Of a stretch of DNA of 64,000 bases, positions 8,590 to 17,674 are shown one piece after another (the stretch's first letter is position 1; every line of letters begins with the position of its first letter). Under the pieces are notes generated by a model. It ran no database searches. It was not told where the DNA came from and was given only the letters and a program-made list of their open reading frames with translations. The DNA comes from Micromonospora sp. HNM0581 (GTDB lineage Bacteria > Actinomycetota > Actinomycetes > Mycobacteriales > Micromonosporaceae), in NCBI RefSeq assembly GCF_012726175.1, contig NZ_JAASAD010000008.1, forward strand, positions 124,001 to 188,000. Reading direction: 5' to 3'. The position numbers and the translations under genes were made by a program.

Positions 8590-9357
8590 ATGACTCTCGA
8601 CCTGACCGGACGCCGCGCTCTCGTCACCGGCGCTGGGCACGGCATCGGTGCCGCCATCGCCGTCGCGCTGGCCAAGGCCGGAGCGGACGTCGCGGTCCAC
8701 CACGGACACTCCGCCGGCCCGGCCGCCGAGGTAGCAGCGGCCATCGAGGCCCTGGGCCGCAAGAGCGTCGTCCGGCAGGCCGACCTCACCCGTACCGGCG
8801 AGGTGAACGACCTCCTCGACGAAGTCACCGGCTTCCTCGGTGGCCTGGAGATCCTGGTCTGCAACGCCGGCGGCATGGTCGGCCGCAGCCCGGTAGCGGA
8901 GATGACCGACGAGCACTACGCCGAGGTCGTCGACCTGAACCTGGGCAGCACCTTCCGTACCGTCCGGGCGGCGATCCCGCACCTGCGGGCCGCCGGGACG
9001 GCCGGCCGGCTGATCACCATGTCGTCGCTAGCCGCGCAGAACGGCGGCGGTGCCGGCTCGGCGGTCTACGCGGCGGCGAAGGCCGGCGTACGTGGCCTGA
9101 CCAAGGGACTCGCCAAGGAGATGGCCAGCACCGGCACCACCGTCAACGCGGTCGCGCCGGGCTTCATCGGCGGCACCGCCTTCCACGACACCTTCACGCC
9201 GACGCAGACCCAGGAGGCGATCATCGCTGGGGTGCCCCTGGGTCGGGCCGGTCGGCCCGACGACGTGGCCGCCGCGGTCGTGTGGCTCGCCTCCGACGCG
9301 GCCAGCTACGTCACCGGCGCGACCATCGACATCGACGGTGGCGCGTGGTTCCGGTGA
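8590..9357 (+). CDS. SDR-family oxidoreductase, possible DEH reductase
   Basis: This is a 255-aa classical short-chain dehydrogenase/reductase. The cofactor motif TGAGHGIG, the NAG motif (CNAGG), the catalytic Ser (MSSLAAQ) and YxxxK (VYAAAKAG) are all present, as is the C-terminal IDGG. It uses NAD(P)H. In an alginate operon the expected substrate is DEH (4-deoxy-5-hexulose uronate), giving 2-keto-3-deoxygluconate, as for the SDR reductase of Sphingomonas A1; that assignment is inference from context only. An AGAAGGAG ribosome-binding site precedes ATG 8590. Its TGA overlaps the GTG start of the next gene. Confidence 0.85.
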   Translation: MTLDLTGRRALVTGAGHGIGAAIAVALAKAGADVAVHHGHSAGPAAEVAAAIEALGRKSVVRQADLTRTGEVNDLLDEVTGFLGGLEILVCNAGGMVGRSPVAEMTDEHYAEVVDLNLGSTFRTVRAAIPHLRAAGTAGRLITMSSLAAQNGGGAGSAVYAAAKAGVRGLTKGLAKEMASTGTTVNAVAPGFIGGTAFHDTFTPTQTQEAIIAGVPLGRAGRPDDVAAAVVWLASDAASYVTGATIDIDGGAWFR

Positions 9358-10931
9358 TCGGCGCACCGGCTGCGCCGTTGCGCACGCCGGTGCTCCCCGC
9401 CGAGCGGGGCGGCTGGTGGCACGCCTACATCTGCCCCGCTCACGGCGTGGAACTCGAACACGACGGTCTGCTCGACGGTGTCTTCCCGGCGGGTGGTGCC
9501 CGGTGCCGGCACGGCTGCCGCATCGACGAGCCGGCGGTGCGGGGAGCCTGGACGGTCCTTGCCCATCAGGCGAGCGCCCGGCAGATCCTGGCGCTCGCCA
9601 CCTCCACGCAGGCCGCTGACCGGCACACGGCAGTGGACCTGCTGACCGCCTACGCCCGGCAGTACGCGGCGCTCGGCGCGGCCCCGCACGACGGTGCCGC
9701 CCAATGGATGCTGCGTGGCAGGCTGTTCCACCAGGCGTTGACCGAAGCCATCTGGGCGGTGAGTATCGGTCGGGCCGCTCGGGCGCTGCGGTCAGTCGGT
9801 CAGCCGTTGCCCGCCGAGGTGTCCCAACTGCTGCGGGCGCTCGGCACGGCGGCCGGGCAGGCCCGCGACGCACTCGTCGCCGACGACCGGTTCGACTCCA
9901 ACTACACCGCCTGGCTGGTCGCCGCCGGGGCGGCCTGTTCCGGCCGGCCAGAGTGGATCAGCGGCCGGCACGGCCTGAGTGAGCACGTGCTGGCGGCGGT
10001 CCGGCCGGACGGCTGGGAATGGGAGGGCTCCACCTACTACCACGGTTTCGTGCTGCGGGCGTACCTGCTCACCCTGGAAGCCCTGCCCCACGTAGCGGTT
10101 CCCGGGGAGGTACGGTCCCGGCTCACCGCCATGGCCGGGGTGCTCGACACCCTGGCCACCCCCGGCGGCCTGCTGCCGGCGCTGCACGACGGCCCGTACG
10201 ACCGACCACCCGCCCAGTACGAACTGGACGAACTGCAGGACCTGCGACCCCTGCTCGGTGCCGAAGCGAGCGGACCGCTACCGGTGACGGTCCATCCGGA
10301 GACCGGGTACGCGGTGCTGCGCGGATCGGGGCTGCACGCCGTGCTCGACTTCGGTCCGCACGGCGGCTCACACGGGCACCTTGACAAGCTGGCGCTCTAC
10401 CTGTACGGAGCGGACACCCCCTGGCAGCCCGACCCCGGCCAGGTGCCGTACGCACACCGCGGCTGGCGGGAGCACTACGCCTCCACCGCCGCCCATCCGA
10501 CGTTCTCCGTCGACGGAATCGACCAGGCGGAGTGCGCGGGGTACCTGATCGGTCACGACGACCGTTCGGTGAGCGTCGGCTGCGACACCGCCTACCCCGG
10601 GGTGTCGGCCCGCCGTCAGCTGACCCTGCACGATGGTGCGCTGATCGACGAGCTGACCGTGGAGACCGACCGGGCCACCCGGATCACCAGCCAGCTCAGA
10701 CCCGACGTCGACCTGACCGTACTAGCGGCTGGCGGCGGGGCGCTGGAGACGATCTGGCGGGGCCGCCAGACCCTTCGCGGCCAGCACACCGCCTCGACCG
10801 ACACCGTGGTGCTGTGCCGGCCCGGCCCGGGGCCAGCGGACGACCCGCAGCGTGTCCGCACCTGGGTCGACTGGACCGCCGTCGACGCGACCACGGTGAC
10901 GTTCCGTTCGATCTACCGGATGGAGAACTGA
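9354..10931 (+). CDS. Heparinase II/III-family protein, candidate oligo-uronate lyase
   Basis: This is a 525-aa protein with an alpha/alpha toroid in the N-terminal half and a heparinase II/III-like beta-sandwich in the C-terminal half. The heparinase II/III signature GSHGHLDKL is seen near residue 345, and there is a Tyr-rich stretch (STYYHGF) on the toroid. There is no signal peptide, so it acts in the cytoplasm on imported oligosaccharides. The start GTG 9354 overlaps the SDR stop (GTGA), and the stop overlaps the next ATG (TGATG). An exo-type oligo-alginate lyase role (PL15/PL17-like) is likely, but the exact family needs a profile search. Confidence 0.75.
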   Translation: MIGAPAAPLRTPVLPAERGGWWHAYICPAHGVELEHDGLLDGVFPAGGARCRHGCRIDEPAVRGAWTVLAHQASARQILALATSTQAADRHTAVDLLTAYARQYAALGAAPHDGAAQWMLRGRLFHQALTEAIWAVSIGRAARALRSVGQPLPAEVSQLLRALGTAAGQARDALVADDRFDSNYTAWLVAAGAACSGRPEWISGRHGLSEHVLAAVRPDGWEWEGSTYYHGFVLRAYLLTLEALPHVAVPGEVRSRLTAMAGVLDTLATPGGLLPALHDGPYDRPPAQYELDELQDLRPLLGAEASGPLPVTVHPETGYAVLRGSGLHAVLDFGPHGGSHGHLDKLALYLYGADTPWQPDPGQVPYAHRGWREHYASTAAHPTFSVDGIDQAECAGYLIGHDDRSVSVGCDTAYPGVSARRQLTLHDGALIDELTVETDRATRITSQLRPDVDLTVLAAGGGALETIWRGRQTLRGQHTASTDTVVLCRPGPGPADDPQRVRTWVDWTAVDATTVTFRSIYRMEN

Positions 10932-12982
10932 TGCAACCCCTGCTCATCGGCGGCCGACTCGACCAGTTGCGGGCCGCGCTCACCACCACCCACACCGCCC
11001 AGTGGCGACGGCTGTACGAGCAGTGCGACTGGTACCGCGGACAGAACCCGCCGACGGAACATCCGACGGCGAGCATCACCTACTTCGGCCCGGCGGCGAT
11101 GAACCTCGCCCTCGCGTACCGACTCACCGGGCAGGCCGGCTACCTGCTGGAGGCCCGCCGGTGGATCGGGATCGCGGTGTCGTACCCGCACTGGGGCAAG
11201 GCGAAGCTGCCCGACCACGACCTCGACGCGGGCTGGCTGCTGCACGGGCTGTCACTCGCGTACTCGTGGCTGCGCGACGACCTGCCCGCCGACGAGGCGG
11301 AGACGCTGCGCGCCAAACTGATGCTCCAGGGCGAGCGGCTGTACAGCTTCGCGGTCGAGACCGAGGGCTCCTGGTGGTCGTCGAGCTACTGGCAGAACCA
11401 CAACTGGATCTGCTACGCCGGCCTCGCCGCCGCCGGCTACGTCCTCGACCGGCCGGAGTGGAGCGACCGGGCTCGGGACAACCTCGGCACCGTGCTGGAC
11501 CTGATGCCCGACGACGGCTCCGACTCCGAGGGTGTCGTCTACTGGCGTTACGGGGTGCCCTGGCTTGCTGTTCACCTCGACCTGCTGCAACACGCCGAGG
11601 GCATCGACTGGTGGCGGCGGGGCGGTTTCCTGCAGCGGACCTTCGACTGGCGGCTGCACCAGTGCGCTCCCGGTTTCGAGGAGAACGTCGACCACGGCGA
11701 CTGCCACGACCGCCGTTCCGGGCACAGCGTCGCCCTGTACCACAAGTTCGCCGCCGCCTTCCGTGACGGTCGGTCCCGCTGGCTCGCCGACCGGGTCGCC
11801 GAGCGGTACTTCTGGCGGGAGGCGTACGCCTCCGGCGTCAAGCCGGGCGTGCTGCCGGAGGCCGGTTACGAACTGCTCTGGTACGACCCGTCCGTGCCGG
11901 CCGTGGACCCCACCGGTACGGTTGCCACCGCCGCCCACTTTCCCGACCTCGGCCAGGTGACCGCCCGTACGGGCTGGCACGACACCGCCGCGTTCGTCAG
12001 CTTCAAGGCTGCACCCGGCGGCGGGCACCAGGCCTGGGAGCGCGCCGAGCAGTTCCGTCGCGACGAGGGCTGGGAAACCCTCAACGCCGGGCACCACCAT
12101 CCCGACGCGGGGGCCTTCGTCTTCGGTGCGTACGGTGCGTTTCTGGCGGTGGACGACGGCTACTGCAACCGGAAACGGGCCGCCCACCACAACCTGGTAC
12201 TGGTCGACGGGCAGGGCTGGGCGGGGGAGGATCGCTACCACGTGTACAAGGACCTGCCGTACGAGCGGCAGGCCCGGCTACGGAACGTGCTCGTCGCCGA
12301 CAGCCTGGTACACGCGACGTCGGAGTCGGCTGCGATGTTCGACCCGACGCTCGGCGCCCGGCAGGTGGACCGGACGTTGGTTTTCACACCGGCTGGTCGG
12401 CTGGTCATCCTCGACGAACTCGCCGCCGAGCAGCCTCGCGAGTGGACCTTTCTGCTGCACTCGGACTGGCCGGCCGAGCGGGCCGGTGATGATGTCGTGC
12501 TGCGCTCCGGGCCGGCGCAGGCGCACGTACGCCGGTTCGCCCCGGATGCGGCCACGGTCAACCAGACGACGACGGAGATCGAGGCCAACCCCACCGCCAG
12601 CACCCCGAGCCTGCGGATCGTGCGTACCCTGCACACGATCCGGGTCGAGGTGCCGGCGACCACAAGCACCCGAATCCTGACCAGCATCGAACCCTCCTCC
12701 GCGCTTGCGCCGACGCCACCCGTCGCCGAGGCGGTGGACTGCGCCGAAGGGCTCGGGGTGCGGTTCGGCATCGACGGCGAGACCGTGCTGCTGGCACCGA
12801 CCAGCCGGAGGATCGACGCTGGCGGGGTACGGGCCGAGGCCGCAGCGGTGATCCTGCTGCCGGCGGCTGCCGGCGGTCCGGCACGGGTGGGCGTGGTCGC
12901 GGCGACCCGGGTCGACTTGGCCGGCGTCACCGTGGTCGACAGCGTCGAGCCGGTGACCGGGGTGCTGCCGTGGCCAGCCTGA
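10931..12982 (+). CDS. Heparinase II/III-superfamily oligo-alginate lyase-like protein
   Basis: This is a 683-aa cytoplasmic protein with an N-terminal alpha/alpha toroid and a C-terminal heparinase II/III-like beta domain. Conserved-looking active-site features are the Asn-His pair in SYWQNHNW (about residue 157), the Tyr in YWRYGVPW and the His cluster in AGHHHPDAG. This architecture matches PL15/PL17 exo-lyases that convert oligo-alginates to unsaturated monomers, which spontaneously open to DEH, the proposed substrate of the SDR two genes upstream. The start overlaps the previous stop by one base; the end overlaps the next gene by 13 bases. Confidence 0.78.
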   Translation: MQPLLIGGRLDQLRAALTTTHTAQWRRLYEQCDWYRGQNPPTEHPTASITYFGPAAMNLALAYRLTGQAGYLLEARRWIGIAVSYPHWGKAKLPDHDLDAGWLLHGLSLAYSWLRDDLPADEAETLRAKLMLQGERLYSFAVETEGSWWSSSYWQNHNWICYAGLAAAGYVLDRPEWSDRARDNLGTVLDLMPDDGSDSEGVVYWRYGVPWLAVHLDLLQHAEGIDWWRRGGFLQRTFDWRLHQCAPGFEENVDHGDCHDRRSGHSVALYHKFAAAFRDGRSRWLADRVAERYFWREAYASGVKPGVLPEAGYELLWYDPSVPAVDPTGTVATAAHFPDLGQVTARTGWHDTAAFVSFKAAPGGGHQAWERAEQFRRDEGWETLNAGHHHPDAGAFVFGAYGAFLAVDDGYCNRKRAAHHNLVLVDGQGWAGEDRYHVYKDLPYERQARLRNVLVADSLVHATSESAAMFDPTLGARQVDRTLVFTPAGRLVILDELAAEQPREWTFLLHSDWPAERAGDDVVLRSGPAQAHVRRFAPDAATVNQTTTEIEANPTASTPSLRIVRTLHTIRVEVPATTSTRILTSIEPSSALAPTPPVAEAVDCAEGLGVRFGIDGETVLLAPTSRRIDAGGVRAEAAAVILLPAAAGGPARVGVVAATRVDLAGVTVVDSVEPVTGVLPWPA

Positions 12983-13710
12983 ACGCTGTCGCGGTACGGC
13001 CCGCCGTTGGATCGGCCGCCCGTCCGGGTGGACCGGCGGCTTCCACCCGCGGCGGGTGGGAGGGCGCCGCCCTGCGCCTGCTGGAGTTCGTCGCCTACCC
13101 GGCGCTGGCCGGCTGCGCCCTGATTCTGCTGTGTCTGGGTGTCGTCACCTGGCTTCCGGCGATGGCCGCTGCGGCGCACGCGTTGCAGAGGTGGCGAGCG
13201 GACGGGCGGGCCCGGCCGTTCCTCGGCACCCTCGGCCTGTTCGGGCATTACTGGCACCGGCTCTGGCGGCACGCACTGCTGTCCACCGTCGTCGTTGCCG
13301 TGCTGGGGGCCAACGTCGTCTTCCTCGCCACCCACCCCGGTGTGCCCGCGGGGGCCCTGTTCGCTCTGCAGATCGGCCTGATCCTGGTGCTGGTGCCGTA
13401 CCACCTTGCCCTTGCCGTCACCGCCGCGCGTGACCCCGACGGGGAGCCCGGACGGTGGCGGCGGGACGCGGTGCTGTTCGCCTTCGCCGTACCCGGCCGT
13501 GGTCTGGCTTTGCTCGCCGCCGTGGTCGCGGTGCCGGTGCTGACCGCACCGCTGGCCCTCGGTCCACCGCTGTTGGGTCTCACCCTGCCGCTGCTGTTCG
13601 GCCTACGCCTGGCGGACCGGTCGGCTGGCCGGGGATCTGCTGGTGGCCGTGCTCGACGTGTCCGCGATGCTCACCAGCACGGCGGCAGCCGCGAGGAAGG
13701 CGACCGTTGA
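12970..13710 (+). CDS. YesL-like (DUF624) membrane protein
   Basis: This is a 246-aa integral membrane protein with about five hydrophobic segments and a basic C-terminal tail. The pattern (a helix beginning near FVAYPALAGCALILL, then a PAMAAA loop) resembles the YesL/DUF624 family, which is repeatedly found next to sugar ABC importers of polysaccharide utilisation loci. Its molecular role is unknown. GTG 12970 overlaps the 3' end of the lyase gene, so it belongs to the same operon. Confidence 0.6.
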   Translation: MASLNAVAVRPAVGSAARPGGPAASTRGGWEGAALRLLEFVAYPALAGCALILLCLGVVTWLPAMAAAAHALQRWRADGRARPFLGTLGLFGHYWHRLWRHALLSTVVVAVLGANVVFLATHPGVPAGALFALQIGLILVLVPYHLALAVTAARDPDGEPGRWRRDAVLFAFAVPGRGLALLAAVVAVPVLTAPLALGPPLLGLTLPLLFGLRLADRSAGRGSAGGRARRVRDAHQHGGSREEGDR

Positions 13711-15151
13711 AGGACTCCCAGTTGATGATCGGACGGGTGCCGCAGAGGTGTTCGGCGCAGGGCGAGGTGCTGGGGGCGGGGTGCGGCGCTCGGACACGTC
13801 GCTGAGCGCGGCCCGCAGCACCGGAGCCGACCCCCGGGGTACGGACCCGGCTCCCGCGCCCCGGTCCGGGTCGGCTGCTGACGGGCCCGTCTGGTGGTCA
13901 CCCGGTTTGCGGATCATGGTGGCCGACACCTTCCTCATGGGGCTCGGCTTCTACGCTCTGGTGCCGCTGCTGGCGTATCACCTGCTGCACGACCTCGGCC
14001 TCAGCATCGCTCTCACCGGGTTGCTCGCCGGGGTGCGGTCGGCGAGTCAGCAGGGCATGATGCTCTGGTCCGGCATGCTCGCCGACCGGTTCGGTCACCG
14101 CCGCGCGATCTGCCTGGGGGTGTTTCTCCGCGCTGCCGGGTTCGCCGCGTTCGGCGTCGTCGATGCCGTGCCCGGCCTGGTGGTGGCCTCCGTCCTGGCC
14201 GGCCTCGGCGGGTCGCTGTTCCATCCGGCCAGCTACGCGCTGTACGCCGAACTGACACCCGCGCCGCACCGCACCCGTGCCTACGCTGTGCGGGAGATGG
14301 CCAGCAACGTCGCCTTCGTCCTCGGGCCGGCTCTCGGTGGCGTCCTGGCCGCCACCAACTTCGCTGCCCTGTGCCTCGTCGCGGCCAGCCTGTTTCTGCT
14401 CGCCGGGGCGATCACCTGGCTGGGACTGCGCCCGGACCGTGCCAGTGCCGGCGCGTCGGAGAGGATGTCGTCCCTGCACCGGCTGCGTACGGTCGCCCGG
14501 GACCGTCAGTTCCGCCGGTTCGTCCTGGTCAGTGCCGCTGCGTGGGCTCTGTTCAGCCAGCTCTACCTCGCGGTTCCGGTCCGCGTGGGGCAGGTCCTTC
14601 CAGGGGCGACGGCACTGGGACTCGTCTACAGTGTCGCGGCGGTCGTCATGGTCGTGGCGACGGTTCCGTTGACCCGGCTCGCCGAGCGGTACCTCCGTAC
14701 CGGCCAGACGCTCGCCGTGGGCACGGGCGCGCTCGCCGTCGGCCTGTGGCTGCTGGGTGTGTTGCCGGGTTCCGCCGGGGTGGTCACCGGTGTCGTCGTG
14801 TTCACCCTGGGTCAGGTCCTGCTGCTGCCCACTCTCAACGGCACCGTCTCGCGACTGGCCCCGCCGGGGGCGGTCGCATCATACTTCGGTGCCAACGGTC
14901 TGGTGCTGTCAGTCGGTGGGCTGATCGGCAACCTCGGCGGCGGGTGGTTGCTCGACCTCGACGGTGGCGTCGCGCGGTGGGTACCGTGGACGGTCTTCGC
15001 CGTCTGGGGCCTGGTGGCGGCGGCCGGGTATCTGCTTGTGCTCCGCCGGACCTGTCCAACGCGCGTGGCTGCTGAGTCACCCCACACACCCGGTCAGCCG
15101 GAGCCGGCGGCACCACCGCGCGCAGTGGAAAAGCGCAGCATCGGAGGGTAG
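13643..15151 (+). CDS. MFS transporter
   Basis: This is a major facilitator superfamily protein with about 12 membrane helices starting near residue 90; a typical MFS loop (ADRFGHRRAICLG) follows helix 2. The first 85 or so residues are low-complexity Ala/Gly/Asp-rich and have no membrane segment. The start is uncertain: GTG 13643, ATG 13667, GTG 13748 and GTG 13781 are all in frame, and the later ones would remove most of the odd extension. The 3' end overlaps the convergent NUDIX gene by 58 bases. As the last gene of the alginate operon it could carry sugar acids; this is a guess. Confidence 0.78.
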   Translation: MAVLDVSAMLTSTAAAARKATVEGLPVDDRTGAAEVFGAGRGAGGGVRRSDTSLSAARSTGADPRGTDPAPAPRSGSAADGPVWWSPGLRIMVADTFLMGLGFYALVPLLAYHLLHDLGLSIALTGLLAGVRSASQQGMMLWSGMLADRFGHRRAICLGVFLRAAGFAAFGVVDAVPGLVVASVLAGLGGSLFHPASYALYAELTPAPHRTRAYAVREMASNVAFVLGPALGGVLAATNFAALCLVAASLFLLAGAITWLGLRPDRASAGASERMSSLHRLRTVARDRQFRRFVLVSAAAWALFSQLYLAVPVRVGQVLPGATALGLVYSVAAVVMVVATVPLTRLAERYLRTGQTLAVGTGALAVGLWLLGVLPGSAGVVTGVVVFTLGQVLLLPTLNGTVSRLAPPGAVASYFGANGLVLSVGGLIGNLGGGWLLDLDGGVARWVPWTVFAVWGLVAAAGYLLVLRRTCPTRVAAESPHTPGQPEPAAPPRAVEKRSIGG

Positions 15152-15822
15152 AGAACGGTGGCCGTTCCGGCCCGGTACAGGGCGGCCGGCCGGCCTACCT
15201 CGGAGGCCCGTTTGCCCCCGGTCGGGGTGAGGAAGTCCTCAGCGTTCACGACCTTGCGGTGGAAGTTGCGGGCGTCGATGGTGGTAGACCACACGACTTC
15301 GTAGATCCGGCGCAGGTCGCTGATGGTGAAGGTCGGGGCGCAGAAGGCTGTCCCCAGGGTGGTGTACTCCAGCTTCGCGCGTGCCCGTTCGACGCCGTCG
15401 GCGAGGATGCGATCGTGATCGAATGCCAGTGTTTCCGGCTGATCGGTGACCGGGCCGATGGGCGCCCACCGGGCGTTGCGGGCATCCGTACCGGCGACGG
15501 GTATGGGCAGGTCGGGCGCGAGCGCGAGGTAGGCGACGCTGACGACCCGGCCGCGTGGGTCGCGTCCCGGTGTCGCGTACGTCCGCAGCTGCTCCAGGTG
15601 CAGTTGACGGCCGTCCAGACCGGCCTCCTCGGCTAGTTCCCTGACGGCCGCCTCATCGATGTCCTCGTTGGACCGGACAAACCCGCCGGGCAGCGCGAGA
15701 CGTCCCTTGTATGGTTCTTTGCCCCGTTCGATCAGCACGACCTGTAGCTGATCGTCGCGCACGGTCAGTACCACAAGGTCGACCGTCAGTAGTGCGTGTT
15801 GTCTGTTGTCGACGCCGTTCAC
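15094..15822 (-). CDS. NUDIX domain protein, NrtR-like
   Basis: This is a 242-aa protein with an N-terminal NUDIX domain and a C-terminal winged-helix-like region (about residues 155-235), the layout of NrtR-type regulators of NAD metabolism. The NUDIX box is complete: GGFVRSNE, then REL and AEEAGL, with the spacing of GX5EX7REUXEEXGU. It could therefore hydrolyse ADP-ribose or a related nucleotide as well as bind DNA. The start is GTG 15822. No ribosome-binding site is visible and a TACGAT -10-like box lies 6 nt upstream, which suggests a leaderless transcript. It is divergent from the membrane protein/nucleoside phosphorylase pair, which may be meaningful because both concern nucleotides. 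Confidence 0.82.
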   Translation of the reverse strand: MNGVDNRQHALLTVDLVVLTVRDDQLQVVLIERGKEPYKGRLALPGGFVRSNEDIDEAAVRELAEEAGLDGRQLHLEQLRTYATPGRDPRGRVVSVAYLALAPDLPIPVAGTDARNARWAPIGPVTDQPETLAFDHDRILADGVERARAKLEYTTLGTAFCAPTFTISDLRRIYEVVWSTTIDARNFHRKVVNAEDFLTPTGGKRASEVGRPAALYRAGTATVLYPPMLRFSTARGGAAGSG

Positions 15823-15991
15823 CGGCAGATCGTATCCAATCGTCAGGTTGACGAGAACTCACGTTCGGCTATACCTTGGTGCCTGTCTGCTAATCGTCGA
15901 CATGACGAAATTGTCTGCTGGCAAGCCTGGTCCCGCGCCGCTGTCGTCGCCTCGACCGACCCAGGGGTACGCCTCAACCAAGGAGATCCAG

Positions 15992-17671
15992 ATGACCACC
16001 GCTCCTCCAGACCTTCCGGCGCGGGAGCCCGGGCAGTCGCCCGGGACGACCGCCGTCGCCACGACCCACGGATATGTCCATCCAGCCGTCAGCAGCACCG
16101 CCACCCGGCACCTGAACGCCGGGGCCTACCTCGACGAGCGCTTCTGCCGGCTCAGCCTCGACGAGGTCTACCACCAGCCCCGGCGGGCGGTCGCCCCGTC
16201 CTTCGGATTCGACCTCGCCGTTGTGCTCGGCCACTGTCTGCGAGCCGATCGGATCAACCTCATCAGGGACGTCGCCATCATCGTCCTGTTGTTTCTGGCC
16301 GCCTGCGTGGGTGCTCCCGGCCTGTTGTTCGGGCTCGGTGTCGCCGCCGGTGGCTACTCCCTGGTCGCCACCTGGCGGGTGATCAATGAGGTGCTGCGCT
16401 GGCAGCTCACCGAGGAGGTGTCCATCAGCAGGCTGGTCGGCAACGCGCTGGGCGCCGTGCTCGGCTCGTTGGTGTCGGTGTTGGTTCTTCTCACGGCCGT
16501 GCCGGTCGCCGGTGCCCTCGCGGTCAGCGCCGGCGCCGACGCGGGAGACATCTCCGCCGTGCTGACGTTGTTCGGCGCCGGTGTCACCTGCACACTCGCG
16601 GCGGTCTTCGGGCCACCCGTGATGGCGGAGATCGTGAAGTGGCGGTACGCCGCGGAGAACGGGCCGGGCGGGCGGCCGACCCCGGTTCCGGAGACGGCAC
16701 GGATGAACGACCTTCGCCACCAGCAGGTGGGCAACACGACGATCTTCTCTGGATACTCGCCCTTCATCGGCTCCGGTGTGCGTCTGTCCACGGAGGGTTT
16801 CGCGTTGCGGATGATCGGTGGCTCGGACGATTTCAAGGACCCACGGCCGGAAGGGGAGCGGGAATACCAGGAAGCCCCGTTCGCCGCTGTCGATCTGATC
16901 GGTCACGTCAGGCGCAGTGTGGGGGAGCTGACCGACGCCGCCGACCCGGAGCAGCGGTTGGTCGGTCTCACCGTGACCGACCGGATCTTCACGGCCGGCA
17001 GAGAAACCCGTCAGTTGAACTTCCATACCAGCGCGGCGGAGGTCGAGCACTTCATCCGTGAACCCGCGGACGCCAACCGTCACTACCTGGCCTGCCAGGT
17101 CAACTCGTGGGACGGTGAACTGGTCACCACCGTCTACGTGCACTACGCCCTGCAGGGGCGCACCCTGTATTTCGAGGTGGACACCTGCGCGCTGGCGCCC
17201 TGCCGGGACGAGTTCCGGATGGTGGACGACGTATCGAGCATCGGCGTCGTGCCGTACCTCAAGGTGGGATGGCGGGCCCTGGTGGACGCACCCGCAACGG
17301 TCGCGGCGGCACCCCGAAGTCTGTTCCGTGCGGCGCTGCGGGCACTGTCCCGACGGCTGTCGAGTTCCACCGCCACCCGGGGCTACGACCGCGGGGCGCG
17401 GCTCAGCGTCCGGGAGCTGGCCACTCCCGACATCGTCCGCAACGACTTCCAGATGCAGGACGTGGCCAAGCACAAGAAGATCATCACCCGCCGGGTCGTC
17501 GCGGCCACTCTCGACTTTCTCGTCACGCGCGGGGTGGACGTGACCGAGTTCCGGCAGAACAGCAGAGTCCTGATCAACAGTGGAATCTATGCCGGAGGAA
17601 GTATCGGCGACATCTCTGACATCAGCAATTCCTTCGCCCCGCCGGGCGGACCAACCTCGGGGAAGGGATAG
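15992..17671 (+). CDS. Four-helix membrane protein with C-terminal glycine-rich signalling motif
   Basis: This is a 559-aa protein that I do not recognise as a named family. After a soluble N-terminal segment (1-80) come four hydrophobic stretches in two hairpins (about 90-130 and 150-205), then a long soluble region rich in beta-strand-like sequence (about 230-430) and a helical segment. The last 30 residues contain the motif NSGIYAGGSIGDISDISNSF (529-548). The N-terminus of the next protein carries the same motif at 13 of 20 identical positions. This matches how bacterial amyloid signalling motifs are shared between a C-terminal and an N-terminal partner. The frame is open upstream to 15806, but AGGAG 6 nt before ATG 15992 decides the start. 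The next gene begins 3 nt after its stop. Confidence 0.7.
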   Translation: MTTAPPDLPAREPGQSPGTTAVATTHGYVHPAVSSTATRHLNAGAYLDERFCRLSLDEVYHQPRRAVAPSFGFDLAVVLGHCLRADRINLIRDVAIIVLLFLAACVGAPGLLFGLGVAAGGYSLVATWRVINEVLRWQLTEEVSISRLVGNALGAVLGSLVSVLVLLTAVPVAGALAVSAGADAGDISAVLTLFGAGVTCTLAAVFGPPVMAEIVKWRYAAENGPGGRPTPVPETARMNDLRHQQVGNTTIFSGYSPFIGSGVRLSTEGFALRMIGGSDDFKDPRPEGEREYQEAPFAAVDLIGHVRRSVGELTDAADPEQRLVGLTVTDRIFTAGRETRQLNFHTSAAEVEHFIREPADANRHYLACQVNSWDGELVTTVYVHYALQGRTLYFEVDTCALAPCRDEFRMVDDVSSIGVVPYLKVGWRALVDAPATVAAAPRSLFRAALRALSRRLSSSTATRGYDRGARLSVRELATPDIVRNDFQMQDVAKHKKIITRRVVAATLDFLVTRGVDVTEFRQNSRVLINSGIYAGGSIGDISDISNSFAPPGGPTSGKG

Positions 17672-17674
17672 GCG

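Noticed and set aside
12235..13404. 389-aa minus-strand frame across the lyase/YesL junction
   Set aside because: It is opposite two coupled plus-strand genes and has no recognisable domain.
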